64,000 nt of DNA from Bolinopsis microptera (taxonomy: Eukaryota; Ctenophora; Tentaculata; Lobata; Bolinopsidae). Both the position numbers and the translations under genes were made by a program. This document shows, piece after piece, positions 34,259-44,844 of the stretch (the first letter of the stretch is position 1; each line of letters begins with the position of its first letter). The notes under the pieces were generated by a model that ran no database searches, had not been told where the DNA came from, and was given only the letters and a program-made list of their open reading frames with translations. The stretch covers positions 18,824,975 to 18,888,974 of the forward strand of contig NC_087077.1 in the NCBI RefSeq assembly GCF_026151205.1. Direction: 5' to 3'.

Positions 34259-37200
34259 ATGGGTATGGATAATTGGGTGGGCGAGTACAGAGCATTAGAG
34301 CAAGCTGGAGATGCCATCATGGAACTTATTGCAGAACGAAACAGGGTTACTGGTGGCGGCGGCGAGGGGCTCAAGGTTTTTTATTTGATTTACTATCATT
34401 AATCCACTGTAGATATATCTATATATTATGATATATTGCAATTCAATTATACATTGTTATGTGGGGTTAAAAACACGTACGTTAAGACTTGCAGTATTAA
34501 GATTTGATTTGAATTCAGAGTTCGGGCTAAGTATGTGTTTTTACAATGACTTGATGACTAGATCAACGAGTTATTTTGTTCACTCAAATGAAAAATGTAC
34601 TGAATTATTTCCTCAGATTTCCAGCAGAATCAGACAAGCACAAAACAATTTCAACCACGATTTGACTGCCTTACAAAGGGAGCTTCAAAGCGACAAGTCT
34701 TCTAAAAAACTGTAAGTGAATCATAGCACATAGTGTAGCTAGTTTAAAAAAATTATTTTGCAACGTTTAAACTGTGAGGGCGAGGTTCAAATATCATATC
34801 TGGTTTTTCCACTGTAATGAAGTGTCTACAGTAAACACCATATTGAAATAACCATTATCTAGTCTTCATCATCAGATCCCCAAAAGAGTACGATAGGAGG
34901 AATAATATGTTGAATGAAGCAAAGATCAGGAAGATTCAAATAGCTAAATCCTTCGAAGAAACGCGGGCATCTGGGGCAACTCCTTTTGGAGGGGGAATGT
35001 AAGCTTATCTCATATTGTAATAGATAAGTAAACAATATCTTGTTAGTGGTTATCAAAATACTAAAGTCAGTAAACTAGTTTTACATAGATTCCAATTCTT
35101 TCTCGACTGGATCAAGCGATATTGGAGGATATTGAACTGATAAAGTAAAGTTAAAGAGTTACAGAGTGTGTTTATTGAAACTGAACTGTGACTGTGCCAC
35201 AGATTATACTAATTGTAGGTATTAGGTTAGGCTACAAGCAAACTGACACATTTGTACACGTCTAGATTCACTATCATCTGTTACATAGAAAAATGCATTG
35301 TTTTAAGCCACAAAATTAAAAGTCACTAACAACATGAAACCCATGCAGAATTATTATTCAAAACTAATTAATATCTTAATTATTATCTTAATATCTTAAT
35401 TGATATCTTCAGTTCAAATAAAGGGTACCAGCCGGAGGAGAATGAACGAACACAAGGCTACTCAAATAGAGAATTACAATCTCAGCAGCAGCAAGCCATG
35501 GCCGGTAAAACAACTTGTTTATCTGTTTATCTGTTCCTTTACACTCCTCCAATTTTGATAATCATAATATATCCTTCTCTACAGGGCTTAACAAGTACAT
35601 GTTTAGTTATAGTTCTATAGTTATAGTTGTTTACTTATAGTTCTATACAGACCTGTAGTCTCATTATTGGCACCATAGTACCGGGAAACGGAAGCTTCCT
35701 AGTGGGAGGTGATGAAGCTTCCCTGGATGATTAGAGGGTGGCAGAAGTTACATTTCTAGTTTAAGTTACTATGCACAGTGATCAGATTAGAGAGTGGTTT
35801 GCTGTTTAGTTCTTTAGTTATACGTCGAATCTATTTGTATAGTCCTTGGGGCCCAGCTCTAAATGCCTGATAACTGTTTCACTCACCGCGCTATCCCTGA
35901 CGAGTCGACATTGCGAGCGTAGCGAACTCGCTTAGGTAGAGTGTGTGCAGAGTGCCGGGAAGAAAAATTCTTACCAAAGTTAAGGGCCCCTAACTTGAGT
36001 TGGGGGTCTATTGACATACTTTTGTCTAAAATATTGTATGAATCGACGTCGAAACGGCGCCAAATCTCCGGTTGATGACAGAATGTATTATACACTGAAG
36101 TCTGTGCTACGCGAATTTTCCAAAAATTTTTGGTACCCCAATTGCGGTATATAATAGAGATCTCCCATTACATAGTTGTAATAGTTGTCTAGTTAACAGT
36201 GTTTTTGAATTTCTGCCATATTTCTCACTGGTGGTATTATTACAGTTCAAGATGAGGGTCTTGCCAGAATATCAAACATTGTCAAGAGACAGAAAGAGAT
36301 AGGACTCACAATTGGGGATGAGATTGACGGACAGAACGGTTCGTTCCTTAAATTACATTATTACTTTTGTTACTCCTACTTTTATTGGATCATCCAAAGA
36401 TTTATTAACTGTACGATTGCATGCAGGGTGTGTTATAAGATTCGTGTCCAAATTTAAAATGTGATTCTCCATTTTAAGGAGGAGCAGATTGGTTGAGTTC
36501 AGCAGCTCACACAGTATTTTTAGAGAGGTTTAAAGCAGATACTTTATGAGCAGAAAAGTGCATAATAGAGAATAACATCCTCCCCTGGTACGAATACCTT
36601 TAGTCCTGAGAGTGGACTCAATAAACACCTTCGACTTTTACTTAATGATCATTATAATGCTCCATATTTTGCTACATTGAGTTTGCTAATACATAAAGCC
36701 CATAAAAGCTACCAGTTGTAATTACAAAAAACATGTTGAGATGTTGCATCATTTGTTATACGCTCAACACTCAAAGTTTCCCCACGTGTCTTGGACTCTT
36801 GAGCACCCTGTAGATCATTAATGTGGAGTCTGGTGACGCTTATATTTTTGACACGTGACTGCAATTAACAAATCAGCTTCAAATATTGACCTATCAAACT
36901 CAAGAAATACTTTTAAAATTTTTTTTCTGTAAATTAATTTTATTTCAGAGCTTATTGAAGAGATAACAGACAAAACAGACGAAACCGGAAACAGGATAAA
37001 CCGTCAAGTACGTGCTATCAACCACGTGTCGGCAAGAGCAGGAAATGTCTGTGGTAAGTTGTTTAGAAAAACAGTTGAAAACACCATCACATGGAAATGT
37101 TGCTACCGACAGGGAGCGAATCACGTCCGTGTATAGCCCCCTGAAAAAAAGGCCAGCAACATTTCCTTCTAATTAAACAACGATACTAACCAATAATAAA

Positions 37201-40200
37201 TTCTTGTAGGCTAGGTATGTCCGACATCTCCACTAGTACGAGCTACATAGAGAACTCTGGGGTAACCACCCCAGTGGAGGTGGAGCAGATACCGTGCGCT
37301 ACCTCCCCACTACTATCATCAGTCTCTGATTCTAACGATTACTATGATTTTAACACGGACGATTACAGTACTATGCTAGATAACGATGATGATGACATGC
37401 ATCAGTTATCACAGTTGAGGTGTAAGGGGCGCCGCAGGAGACTTACTAAACTTTACGAGTGTACTGCGCCCGGGTGCAACAAGTCGTACACAAAGCCCGC
37501 TCAGCTGACCTACCACATGGACACAACCCATCTTAACTTGAAGTGGTTCACGTGTATCTATAAGAATTGTAACAAATCTTTTTACTATCCGGCCCATATG
37601 AAGAGACACCTCCGTACTCACGGACCCAAGCAGTTCTACTGTGAACTTTGTTACAACACTTTCAGTCGTCTTGAAAACCTCAAAGTTCACCAGCGAAAAT
37701 GTCGTCTTTTACTGATGTGTTCTGTTTGTGGGGAAACTTTCATCACAAACGCCGACATCCAGAAACACAGACAATCTCACTGTGTTTACTTGAAGTGTCT
37801 GTATAAAGACTGCTATGAACACTTGCCCCCTGATAATATTAGGGAACACTTGTCTCACCATGTTAACGTGGTGAAATGCCCACTTTGTGTAGCCATGTAC
37901 CTGGAGCAGTACAACTTGGAGGCGCACATGTTAAAGGATCACAAAACAGAGATGTGTTACACGGCTGACTACACTAGCGATGTTGATGTGGAGAGCTGGT
38001 TTAGGGATATGTTTAGTGATCTACAAGGATTGGACAGTGTTGCAGATCATGGTGGGACAGGGAGCAGTGGGGGGAGCATCTCTCAGACTGATTCTACGGA
38101 GAGTAGCGGTTCTCAGGATAATGATAATAACCAAACTGAAGCGCCCTCTAAATTAGAAGAAAGTGAAAAATCAGCCGATAAAGAAAAATCAGGCTCTAAA
38201 AATACCACCGACTCTGGCACAAAATCAGAAGAGAGCGTAATGTACCGATGTCAGGAAGCAGGCTGTAGTTATTCGACACCAACCCCACGCTGGCTTACCA
38301 AACATACTCTCAGACACCGCAAGAAAGACGCTTTCAAATGTACAGTGTGTAACAAAGTACTGGCTGATAAATGGGGACTTACATTGCACATGTCATCACA
38401 TCGTCTAACCAAGGAGTTTACCTGCTCATACTGCAAGAAAACGTACCCTTCCCAGAGCCGGCTGTCTGCTCATTGTCAGAGGTACCATCCAGAAAGTAGG
38501 GTATGGAACTGTGATGAGTGTCAAATGAGTTTCAGTACGAGCAAGAGATTGATGGTTCATTATAGGAAACATGTTACTGGTTAGGTTGCAATAGTGAAGT
38601 TTAATGTGCCATGTTAGTGTCAAGTTTTGTGGCGTTTTAAATGATTCAGTATTAGTTGTTGTTGTTGTTGTTGCCTCAATATTTATTTCTTTTAAGTTAT
38701 CTTTATAACTTTGAAACTAATTTTAATTACAGTTTACGATATCCTAAGCGAAGAAGAATTCTATCATTTAAAAAAAGCGTTGTGAATGTCGCCCAGATAA
38801 GATCGAATATAATGTGAACGACATGTATCTTATTTATTCGGTTATTTATTTGAGCGTCTTCGTGAGAACTGATCATGCATATTTATTCGGATCTAGATTT
38901 CCTTCAGTGATGCTGACAAAATGTTGAACAATGAGGGTAATTGGATGAATTTTAAAATGAACTTCAGCGCACACGCATTCAAATTGTAGCCGAAGTCTTA
39001 GCGCTGTATTGTCAATTATAAAGTGCGCGCAGGTGTCGCGCGTTTCACAATAGGAACTGTTCTTACCGAATAACTGTTGATACGTTTTAGCGACCATTTA
39101 AGATTGTCCATGCAACATGCACGGAGAAAATTTTCTGTTGATCAAAACTGTGACAGGCTCAATGACAGATTTACCCTATCATTTTATAATGCCTCAAAGA
39201 AACTATCAAATTCTGTGGCCTCATTGCCTCATTGGGCAACAAATATTAACTCATAAAATATAAAATAAGAAATTTAGTCGACGTTTCGTCGTGTGATAAG
39301 CTTTTGTAACCTGTCACGAGTTAATTTTCATCACTAAATCTCTTTCATAGTTTCATGAACGTTAAGACAATGTATAGATTATAAAATCGTACTGTATTCC
39401 GATCAACGCAATCCATCTTAGAATGGCTGTCCGAGGCAAAGACCTTCCGATCCGGCCTGCTGTAGAAGAGAAGATAGATTTGGGGAACTGGTCGCTCCAA
39501 ACGACTCAGTCCCACATTCTGCGAAGTCAGTGTAAATGTAACGGGGGCGTTCAGTGCAACCACTGTTTATACGCCGAAACTTTGAAAATCCCAGATTTAC
39601 CTGAGATGACATTCGACAGAAACGTGTTGACTCTGACACATGTCAGCAGTGGTTGCAAGGTCCAGCTCAACACACTGGACGCTTTAAAACTAGTAGACGA
39701 TAAACAAGATATCATCAAAGTGTCGTATTCCCAGGAATGGCTGGCAAAACGCCAGGACAGCTCCCACATTAAGAACACTCCCAAACCATTCGATTGGACC
39801 TTCAGTACAGCATACTCGGGCACGCTTCTCAACTCAGACACTCACGAGCTATCTGCATCTTCAACTACCCAGGAGCCAGATCAGGAGAAATTACTGCGGA
39901 GGGATAAAATCCTTCACCACACCGAACTGGTCATGTTTGAAGACGAGTTAGCAGACAATGGGAGCAGTAAACTAGTTGTTAAATGCAGAGTGATGCCTAC
40001 CTTCATCCTCGTGCTACTTAGGCATTATCTGAGAGTGGATAAGGTTATGATAAGAGTTCAGGAGACTAGGCTGTTTTGCGAGCAGAACTGGGACTATTTT
40101 CTGAGGGACGTTACTTTAAGAGAGGCTAGTTTTAATGATTTGAAACACTTACAGACTTCTCTTGTCTACGAAGATGAGGGGCCAATTAACCAACATTTGA

Positions 40201-40755
40201 AAGTGGTGAAGAGGGTTTTAGATAAGGTTAGCATTGTTGAATGTAAATAAAGCGGTGTCCGATTTATATTTGGATCTCAATACACAAAGATGTGGTAACT
40301 TGATGAAGACAGTTGTCAAAATACTCCTGATATGTTTATACTTTCCTTTATAGGATGACGAAAAACTGTTTAACATCATTATACATTTCATGTTTTAACT
40401 TATTAGTTTTTACGAGTTCACATTTATTACAAAAGACATTCTGTTTGTTTTATTCTAGTTCTTGAAAATTCAACTAGAACATTTTATACCATGAAAGAAG
40501 GCGGAAACATCCGTACTTATCGAAAGTCATGTATAATTTCCATATTTTATAATTGATGTTCGCTTCTTAATTGCAGGGGATACGTGCTTGAAAATTTCGA
40601 TTACACTAAACTATTGCTTAATTGCTAATGAGATAATCATAGCAACCTATAATACCAATGTGATAAGCTAACATCAGTTATTTTCAGGTTATTGGGCCGT
40701 GATAATACTGTTGTTCGTGGCTATTATATCAGTGATAATCTGGAAGATAGCATAG
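34259..40755 (+). CDS. STX8: Syntaxin-8, Qc-SNARE (7 exons, 230 aa)
   Basis: SNARE for fusion of late endosomal membranes; in animals it works with syntaxin-7, VTI1B and VAMP8 or VAMP7. Exons 34259-34375, 34617-34711, 34876-34998, 35413-35504, 36246-36338, 36949-37053, 40688-40755 join in frame (phases 0,2,2,1,1,1). Length 230 aa against 236 in human. The SNARE helix is coded by exons 5 and 6 (EGLARISNIVKRQKEIGLTI ... with the zero-layer glutamine in DGQNEL), and a C-terminal anchor by exon 7 (WAVIILLFVAIISVIIW, two-residue lumenal end after K). Exon 1 starts MGMDNWVGEY, like the usual D-x-W start of the family. The first donor is GTTTTT, which is weak but keeps frame. The last intron (37054-40687) contains two whole genes on the same strand. 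Confidence 0.9.
37217..38584 (+). CDS. Ten-finger C2H2 protein, TFIIIA/HINFP-like (455 aa), nested
   Basis: Intronless gene inside the last intron of syntaxin-8, same strand. Six fingers lie at residues 82-243 and four at 345-452. Several have the TFIIIA-type spacing with four residues between the cysteines (CTAPGCNKSY, CIYKNCNKSF, CQEAGCSYST) and the long HxxxxH ends. An acidic N-terminus (DDDD near 57-60) precedes the fingers, and a serine/lysine/glutamate-rich linker separates the two groups. TFIIIA has nine fingers and HINFP nine or ten; I cannot decide between these or a separate lineage. An acceptor-like TTCTTGTAG lies eight bases before the ATG, so splicing from the syntaxin-8 pre-mRNA onto this gene is conceivable but unproven. 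Codon third positions are more GC-rich than in the flanking intron. Confidence 0.88.
   Translation: MSDISTSTSYIENSGVTTPVEVEQIPCATSPLLSSVSDSNDYYDFNTDDYSTMLDNDDDDMHQLSQLRCKGRRRRLTKLYECTAPGCNKSYTKPAQLTYHMDTTHLNLKWFTCIYKNCNKSFYYPAHMKRHLRTHGPKQFYCELCYNTFSRLENLKVHQRKCRLLLMCSVCGETFITNADIQKHRQSHCVYLKCLYKDCYEHLPPDNIREHLSHHVNVVKCPLCVAMYLEQYNLEAHMLKDHKTEMCYTADYTSDVDVESWFRDMFSDLQGLDSVADHGGTGSSGGSISQTDSTESSGSQDNDNNQTEAPSKLEESEKSADKEKSGSKNTTDSGTKSEESVMYRCQEAGCSYSTPTPRWLTKHTLRHRKKDAFKCTVCNKVLADKWGLTLHMSSHRLTKEFTCSYCKKTYPSQSRLSAHCQRYHPESRVWNCDECQMSFSTSKRLMVHYRKHVTG
39423..40250 (+). CDS. TIPRL: TIP41-like protein TIPRL (275 aa), nested
   Basis: Intronless gene inside the last intron of syntaxin-8. TIP41/TIPRL is a cytoplasmic regulator of PP2A-type phosphatase catalytic subunits and acts in the TOR and DNA-damage responses. 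Visible family blocks: LPEMTFDRNVLTLTH, KPFDWTFSTAYSGTLL, LVMFEDELADNGSSKLVVK, RVMPTFILVLLRHYLRVDKV, and R.QETRLFCE. The length is close to human TIPRL (272). The insertion CKCNGGVQCNHC at residues 37-48 gives four cysteines that are not in the human protein. The frame is complete and undamaged, so it is probably active and needs its own promoter in 38585-39422. The lack of introns suggests either a retrocopy that replaced the parent or an ancestral loss. Confidence 0.93.
   Translation: MAVRGKDLPIRPAVEEKIDLGNWSLQTTQSHILRSQCKCNGGVQCNHCLYAETLKIPDLPEMTFDRNVLTLTHVSSGCKVQLNTLDALKLVDDKQDIIKVSYSQEWLAKRQDSSHIKNTPKPFDWTFSTAYSGTLLNSDTHELSASSTTQEPDQEKLLRRDKILHHTELVMFEDELADNGSSKLVVKCRVMPTFILVLLRHYLRVDKVMIRVQETRLFCEQNWDYFLRDVTLREASFNDLKHLQTSLVYEDEGPINQHLKVVKRVLDKVSIVECK
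40246..40251 (+). terminator. AATAAA overlapping the TIPRL stop codon
   Basis: The polyadenylation hexamer AATAAA overlaps the TAA stop (40248-40250). If used, the 3' untranslated region would be only about 20 bases. No proof of use. Confidence 0.4.
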
Positions 40756-41388
40756 TTTAACTTTAACATCAGACTCTCAATCTAGTCTACCAACGAAAAT
40801 CTTGCATTCGGCTGGACCGACGATAAAAAGATAAGACTCTTCAATTTGTCCTTATATTGAATTTTCCAAGATGAATGATGATCTTTCAAATCAGTTGGTT
40901 GATAAAAATCGATTAGTTTGATTATTGAAATGTCTTTATTAGAAGTTGCAGCACGTTAAATAACCGTACAAATGTTTGTAACGTTATTTCTGACCAGTAA
41001 ATTTTGATTTGCAGTAAGAGTGATTTGAGATTTAAGTGTCTTACTTACATTTTTCAGCTGCGTTTTCCAGCTGTTCACGATTTAGATTTATTTTGTAAAT
41101 AATTAGCATTTCTGTTTTTAATTTAAAGTTTTTGTGTGTTGAAATTTTTAAACCAATTTTTCATTAATAATAAGAGTAATCTCTGCATCCAAATCCACAA
41201 ATAATTAATTCATTTCGTATAGTATAATTATTAGTAAACCGTTGCATTATAATAAAATAATGAAATTTAGTCATCTTAAAATATTTTAAAAAAGAACTAG
41301 TTGTCATGGCAAGACCCAAGAATGCGATAATTCAATGTGCAAACTGCAAACTCCTCATCCACAAATATCACACAATCCAAACCCTATA

Positions 41389-43159
41389 CTATATGGTTAA
41401 TCGTAATTTTATAAGTCTAATAACATCCGTACCAGAAAAATACACCGACTTTAGTCCAGATACATCTAGATTGTCAATTGCAAGTCCTTGATCGTTGATT
41501 TCCTCGATGAAAGTATTGTAGGTGTCCTTATTTCTGATGGTTGAGCAGACGTAGGCTACTTTGTCTCTGCCCGTTGGAGAGCTGTGGCAAAATGTAATGT
41601 TATGATATAGTGAGATCTCTTATATAGTGTCAGTGAGATCTATGGTTTAAGCAATAAGCATCGTGAATCATTGACTATCTCAATCGGGCATAATATAATA
41701 CATTGAAGGTCGTACGATTTTGAAACGCTGTAAATAGTGGATCCCTGGCCTTGTTGTTATATTACTGTGGCGTACAGTGTTCACTTAGAATGGTCGTTAT
41801 GTTTACCCGATTACTCTACTGAGTAGACTTCGGGAATACCGGGTTCAACGACTAACCACATTCGAGCTCAAGCAAGACTCAAGAGCGATTAGAAATTAAA
41901 CAAAGTTAAAGTATTCATCACGTCCTATTGTACTATGTCGCCGTGTTTTAGGTCCCCAGTATAGATTGTGCGCGACCTGTTCAAAACCGAAACGCGCGTT
42001 TTATTATCGACTTAATATAAATTATAGCGGCCATCTAGTATTCGATTCAATTTGGAATTTAAACGGCTGCAGTCAGTTTTTTTATCTACCTGGCTGCATT
42101 TTAATGTTCACAGCGAAGTTAGTGATACCATGCAATAGGAAAATGCATTTATTAAATTATAATCAGGCCAGGGTATGTAATAAAATAATATATTATATTA
42201 GCCATGCGAAGCCGCGCGCGGTACGTTTGAAACTACCACACTCACTGCTTAAAAGTTGTGATTGGTAAACAGACAAATTGTTCGCGCGTTGCATGAATCA
42301 AGCCCAGACCGCCGCGCCGTTTTAACTAAAATAAGCCAAAAATAAATACATAACTGGACACCTAACTTAACTGTGAAAAGCAACTACGAAAGTAACACAA
42401 TATTTAAACACTTTAATTAAGTTTCATTTAAAAATTTTAAAAATACCCCAGCTTGTTCTTGATCGTTTTCACCAAATGGGGCAGTATTGTTCGATCGAAC
42501 ACAACATCTGAAAAGTTAAAGGTGTAACTAACTAAACGAAGAATAGCTCTAGTTATAATTGCAACGATCAAAACCACAACATCGTTTATATCATTCGGCT
42601 AAATCGAGTTATCGACAGTACCTGCAGCGACAACAACATCAACCTCATCCTCAACATCGCCAATCCTGGTCCAGTCCAGAGGAGAAACGTTCCCATTATT
42701 AATATTGTTGATATCAAGTGTGTGCTGTGCGGCGCGCAGAACAGATTGGTGGTGGTCAGTCAGTGTGACTTGATCACACATGTGTGATATAACACCTCCT
42801 AACAGTCCCACACCACAACCCAGCTCTAGTACCTTTCTGTAGGGGTACCAATGGTTTAAAATAGAAACTGTAATCCCTAAACCAGCTTGGGTCGAACATT
42901 TTTATTAGTCAGAAATGTAAATCTGGTTGGCTAGTACCAGTGCACCAGTGCACGTTTGATTAACATTTATGATGGTAGTAAATAAAAAACTTGCACCGCT
43001 ATAGAAACACTTTTCTACTGACTTGTTCTGAAAAATGTGGCAGTTTTCAGTGGCCCACTGGCACATAGCTAAACAAGCTTGCCAAGTCTGTAGCCCTGTG
43101 GTACCCTTACTGCACATCGCTACTGTCTCCCGTGTTGCCAGGTAATGGGCCCCGCCGTC
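41389..43159 (-). CDS. EEF2KMT: EEF2KMT / FAM86-type lysine methyltransferase, four 3' exons (partial)
   Basis: SAM-dependent methyltransferase of family 16; the human enzyme trimethylates a lysine of elongation factor 2. Exons 43159-43019, 42832-42622, 42507-42447, 41581-41389 join in frame (phases 0,1,2). They code for KGTTGLQTWQACLAMCQWA (human has HGTTGLVTWDAALYLAEWA), the SAM motif VLELGCGVGLLGG, the acidic post-I loop TLTDHH, a PLDW block, DVVVAADVVFDRTILPHLV across an intron, and the C-terminal VAYVCSTIRNKDTYNTFIEE up to a TAG stop. The human N-terminal third (about 100 residues) must lie further upstream; I did not find convincing exons for it between 43160 and 44800. Assignment to EEF2KMT rests on the GTTGL..W block and overall order. 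Confidence 0.75.
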
Positions 43160-44113
43160 CTGAAAAGTTAAGATTTAGTTGCTACGTATTTAAAAATGAT
43201 ACTGTGAATTTTACAGCTTTTACAGCTATCATAACCAATTAATAGTTTAAGTATGTTATCAAATAGCGTAGCTACAAATCATTAGGATTGCCATCAATTC
43301 ACATACCAATTTCCAGACAGTATTGAATAATTTCTAATACAGTAAGGAAAGTTAACGTTGCCCAGGACAATAGTTGAATCATGATACGTTTGAGAAAGAG
43401 CTATTAGATTCGAGAAATTGCATCAAATTATGCCATACATACCGAGTTAAGAGGTAATTCTACACTCGGTAACCATGACAACCATGTCACTCAATACACT
43501 CTAACTTGCAATTCTCTCAGCCCAGTTTAATTATATAAGCGCTTGTTAACATATTAAAGTATAATTAAGTTTGGAGGGTAGCCTCGGTAGAAACGTCATG
43601 AGGGTGGCCCAGGTCGGAGAGTTGGGGAGCTGCCAGCCAGCCACCTCCGTACAGTAAGCACAGCTGTAATGTGAGGCTGCCAGCCAGCCACCTCCGTACA
43701 GTAAGCACAGCTGTAATGTGAGATTGAACATACAGGGTGGATTAACGATGTGCTCTTTTCAATTGTTATAGGACATTAGCTGTAATAAGTGGGTCAGTGA
43801 TATCGTGTAGTTTAATGTAGTTGTCTTCATGATTCTAATCCTTCTAACTATAGGTGGCCCACATCACTGACACTAGATGAATCATGCTTGACGAGAAAAC
43901 TTTAAAACCTTCCGCTTGTTTACTGTTTCTATACGAAACATCAAGGAAGAGCAGAATGTGCCAAGTTTTTAAAAATTCATTAAGATAAACTTAAAATTGT
44001 TTATTACAATAGTCTGACAAACTAAGTAAGCATTTTTAAGACATATTTTATAGATTAAAGGTCCAGCACAATGTTAGAGTTTTTCAAAACCATCAGTCTG
44101 TTTCGTCACCAAT
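43160..44113. other. Region upstream of EEF2KMT exons, unresolved
   Basis: It should hold the missing 5' exons of EEF2KMT. On the minus strand, about 43308-43401 is open between an acceptor (AATAG) and a donor (GTATGTG) and reads HDSTIVLGNVNFPYC, but it has no clear likeness to the family. About 43866-43985 is also open on the minus strand. Neither is supported enough to call. Confidence 0.3.
43629..43722. repeat. 47-bp tandem duplication
   Basis: Two exact copies of a 47-base unit starting GCTGCCAGCCAGCCACCTCC. It lies upstream of the recognised EEF2KMT exons. Confidence 0.9.
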
Positions 44114-44153
44114 CACGTGACAATGATCTGGTTATGACGTCATAAGTCACGTG
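44114..44153. promoter_or_regulatory. E-box / CRE / E-box cluster
   Basis: CACGTG (44114-44119), the full CRE palindrome TGACGTCA (44135-44142) and CACGTG (44148-44153) lie within 40 bases, between the minus-strand EEF2KMT gene and the plus-strand membrane-protein gene. CREB/ATF and bHLH-zip factors bind such sites. The position suits a shared divergent promoter or an upstream element of the membrane-protein gene about 700 bases away. Confidence 0.5.
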
Positions 44154-44207
44154 GTGAACATTTATCAAGCAGCACAACATCAATATGATGAATTGTGGAG
44201 CTTTTTA

Positions 44208-44371
44208 TAGATCTCAGCGTTATATATCGAACTGGTGAAAAGAAGCAATTTTATCGCTGTCAATGCAGAGTGTTTGAGTCATAAAAGTCACCGTAGATCT
44301 CAGCATTATATATATCGAACTGGTGAAAAGAAGCAATTTTATCGCTGTCAATGCAGAGTGTTTGAGTCACC
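44208..44371. repeat. 86-bp tandem duplication
   Basis: The unit begins TAGATCTCAGC at 44208 and repeats at 44294 with a TA insertion in the TATATA stretch. A truncated third start (GTCACCGTAGAT) follows near 44390. It lies in the 5' flank or 5' untranslated region of the membrane-protein gene. Confidence 0.85.
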
Positions 44372-44844
44372 ATGGTAACACCACATGGAAGTCACCGTAG
44401 ATAACAATATCCAGCAAGACAAGACCAAAAGATGCGCACAAATATCGGCAGCTCAAATCCACCATCTATAATGACAACGACGACGTGGTGGCACAAAGCA
44501 AACTCGTTAAGACCTCAGTTATTTAGCTAAAAAGAGTTACTGCTCTGTATTTGCTGTTCTGTATTTGCTGCTCTGTATCTACTAGTATCACATTCGCTTG
44601 GTTCAACGAAAGATTTGTTATTTTGTTGTACTGCAATCTACTGGTATCACTTTAACCACATTAAAGAACGCGGGTTAAAGTACATTTCGGATTTGTTATT
44701 ATTGTGTGAAGAATTTAAACAATAAACATTTTCAACACTTACTTCACAACAATTTTAAACTCTACGACTAATCAATGATGACATATTTATAACACATTCT
44801 TTGGAAAATAACACATCCTATCGTATCTAGTAAGAACGACAAAA

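Noticed and set aside
34428-34715. 95-aa open frame
   Set aside because: It reads syntaxin-8 exon 2 together with upstream intron sequence.
37217-38584. Naming the nested ten-finger protein TFIIIA
   Set aside because: Finger number, the split six plus four arrangement and the absence of a clear signature do not allow a choice between TFIIIA, HINFP and others.
43308-43401. Possible upstream exon of EEF2KMT on the minus strand
   Set aside because: It is open and flanked by splice-like sites, but its translation does not resemble the N-terminal part of the family.
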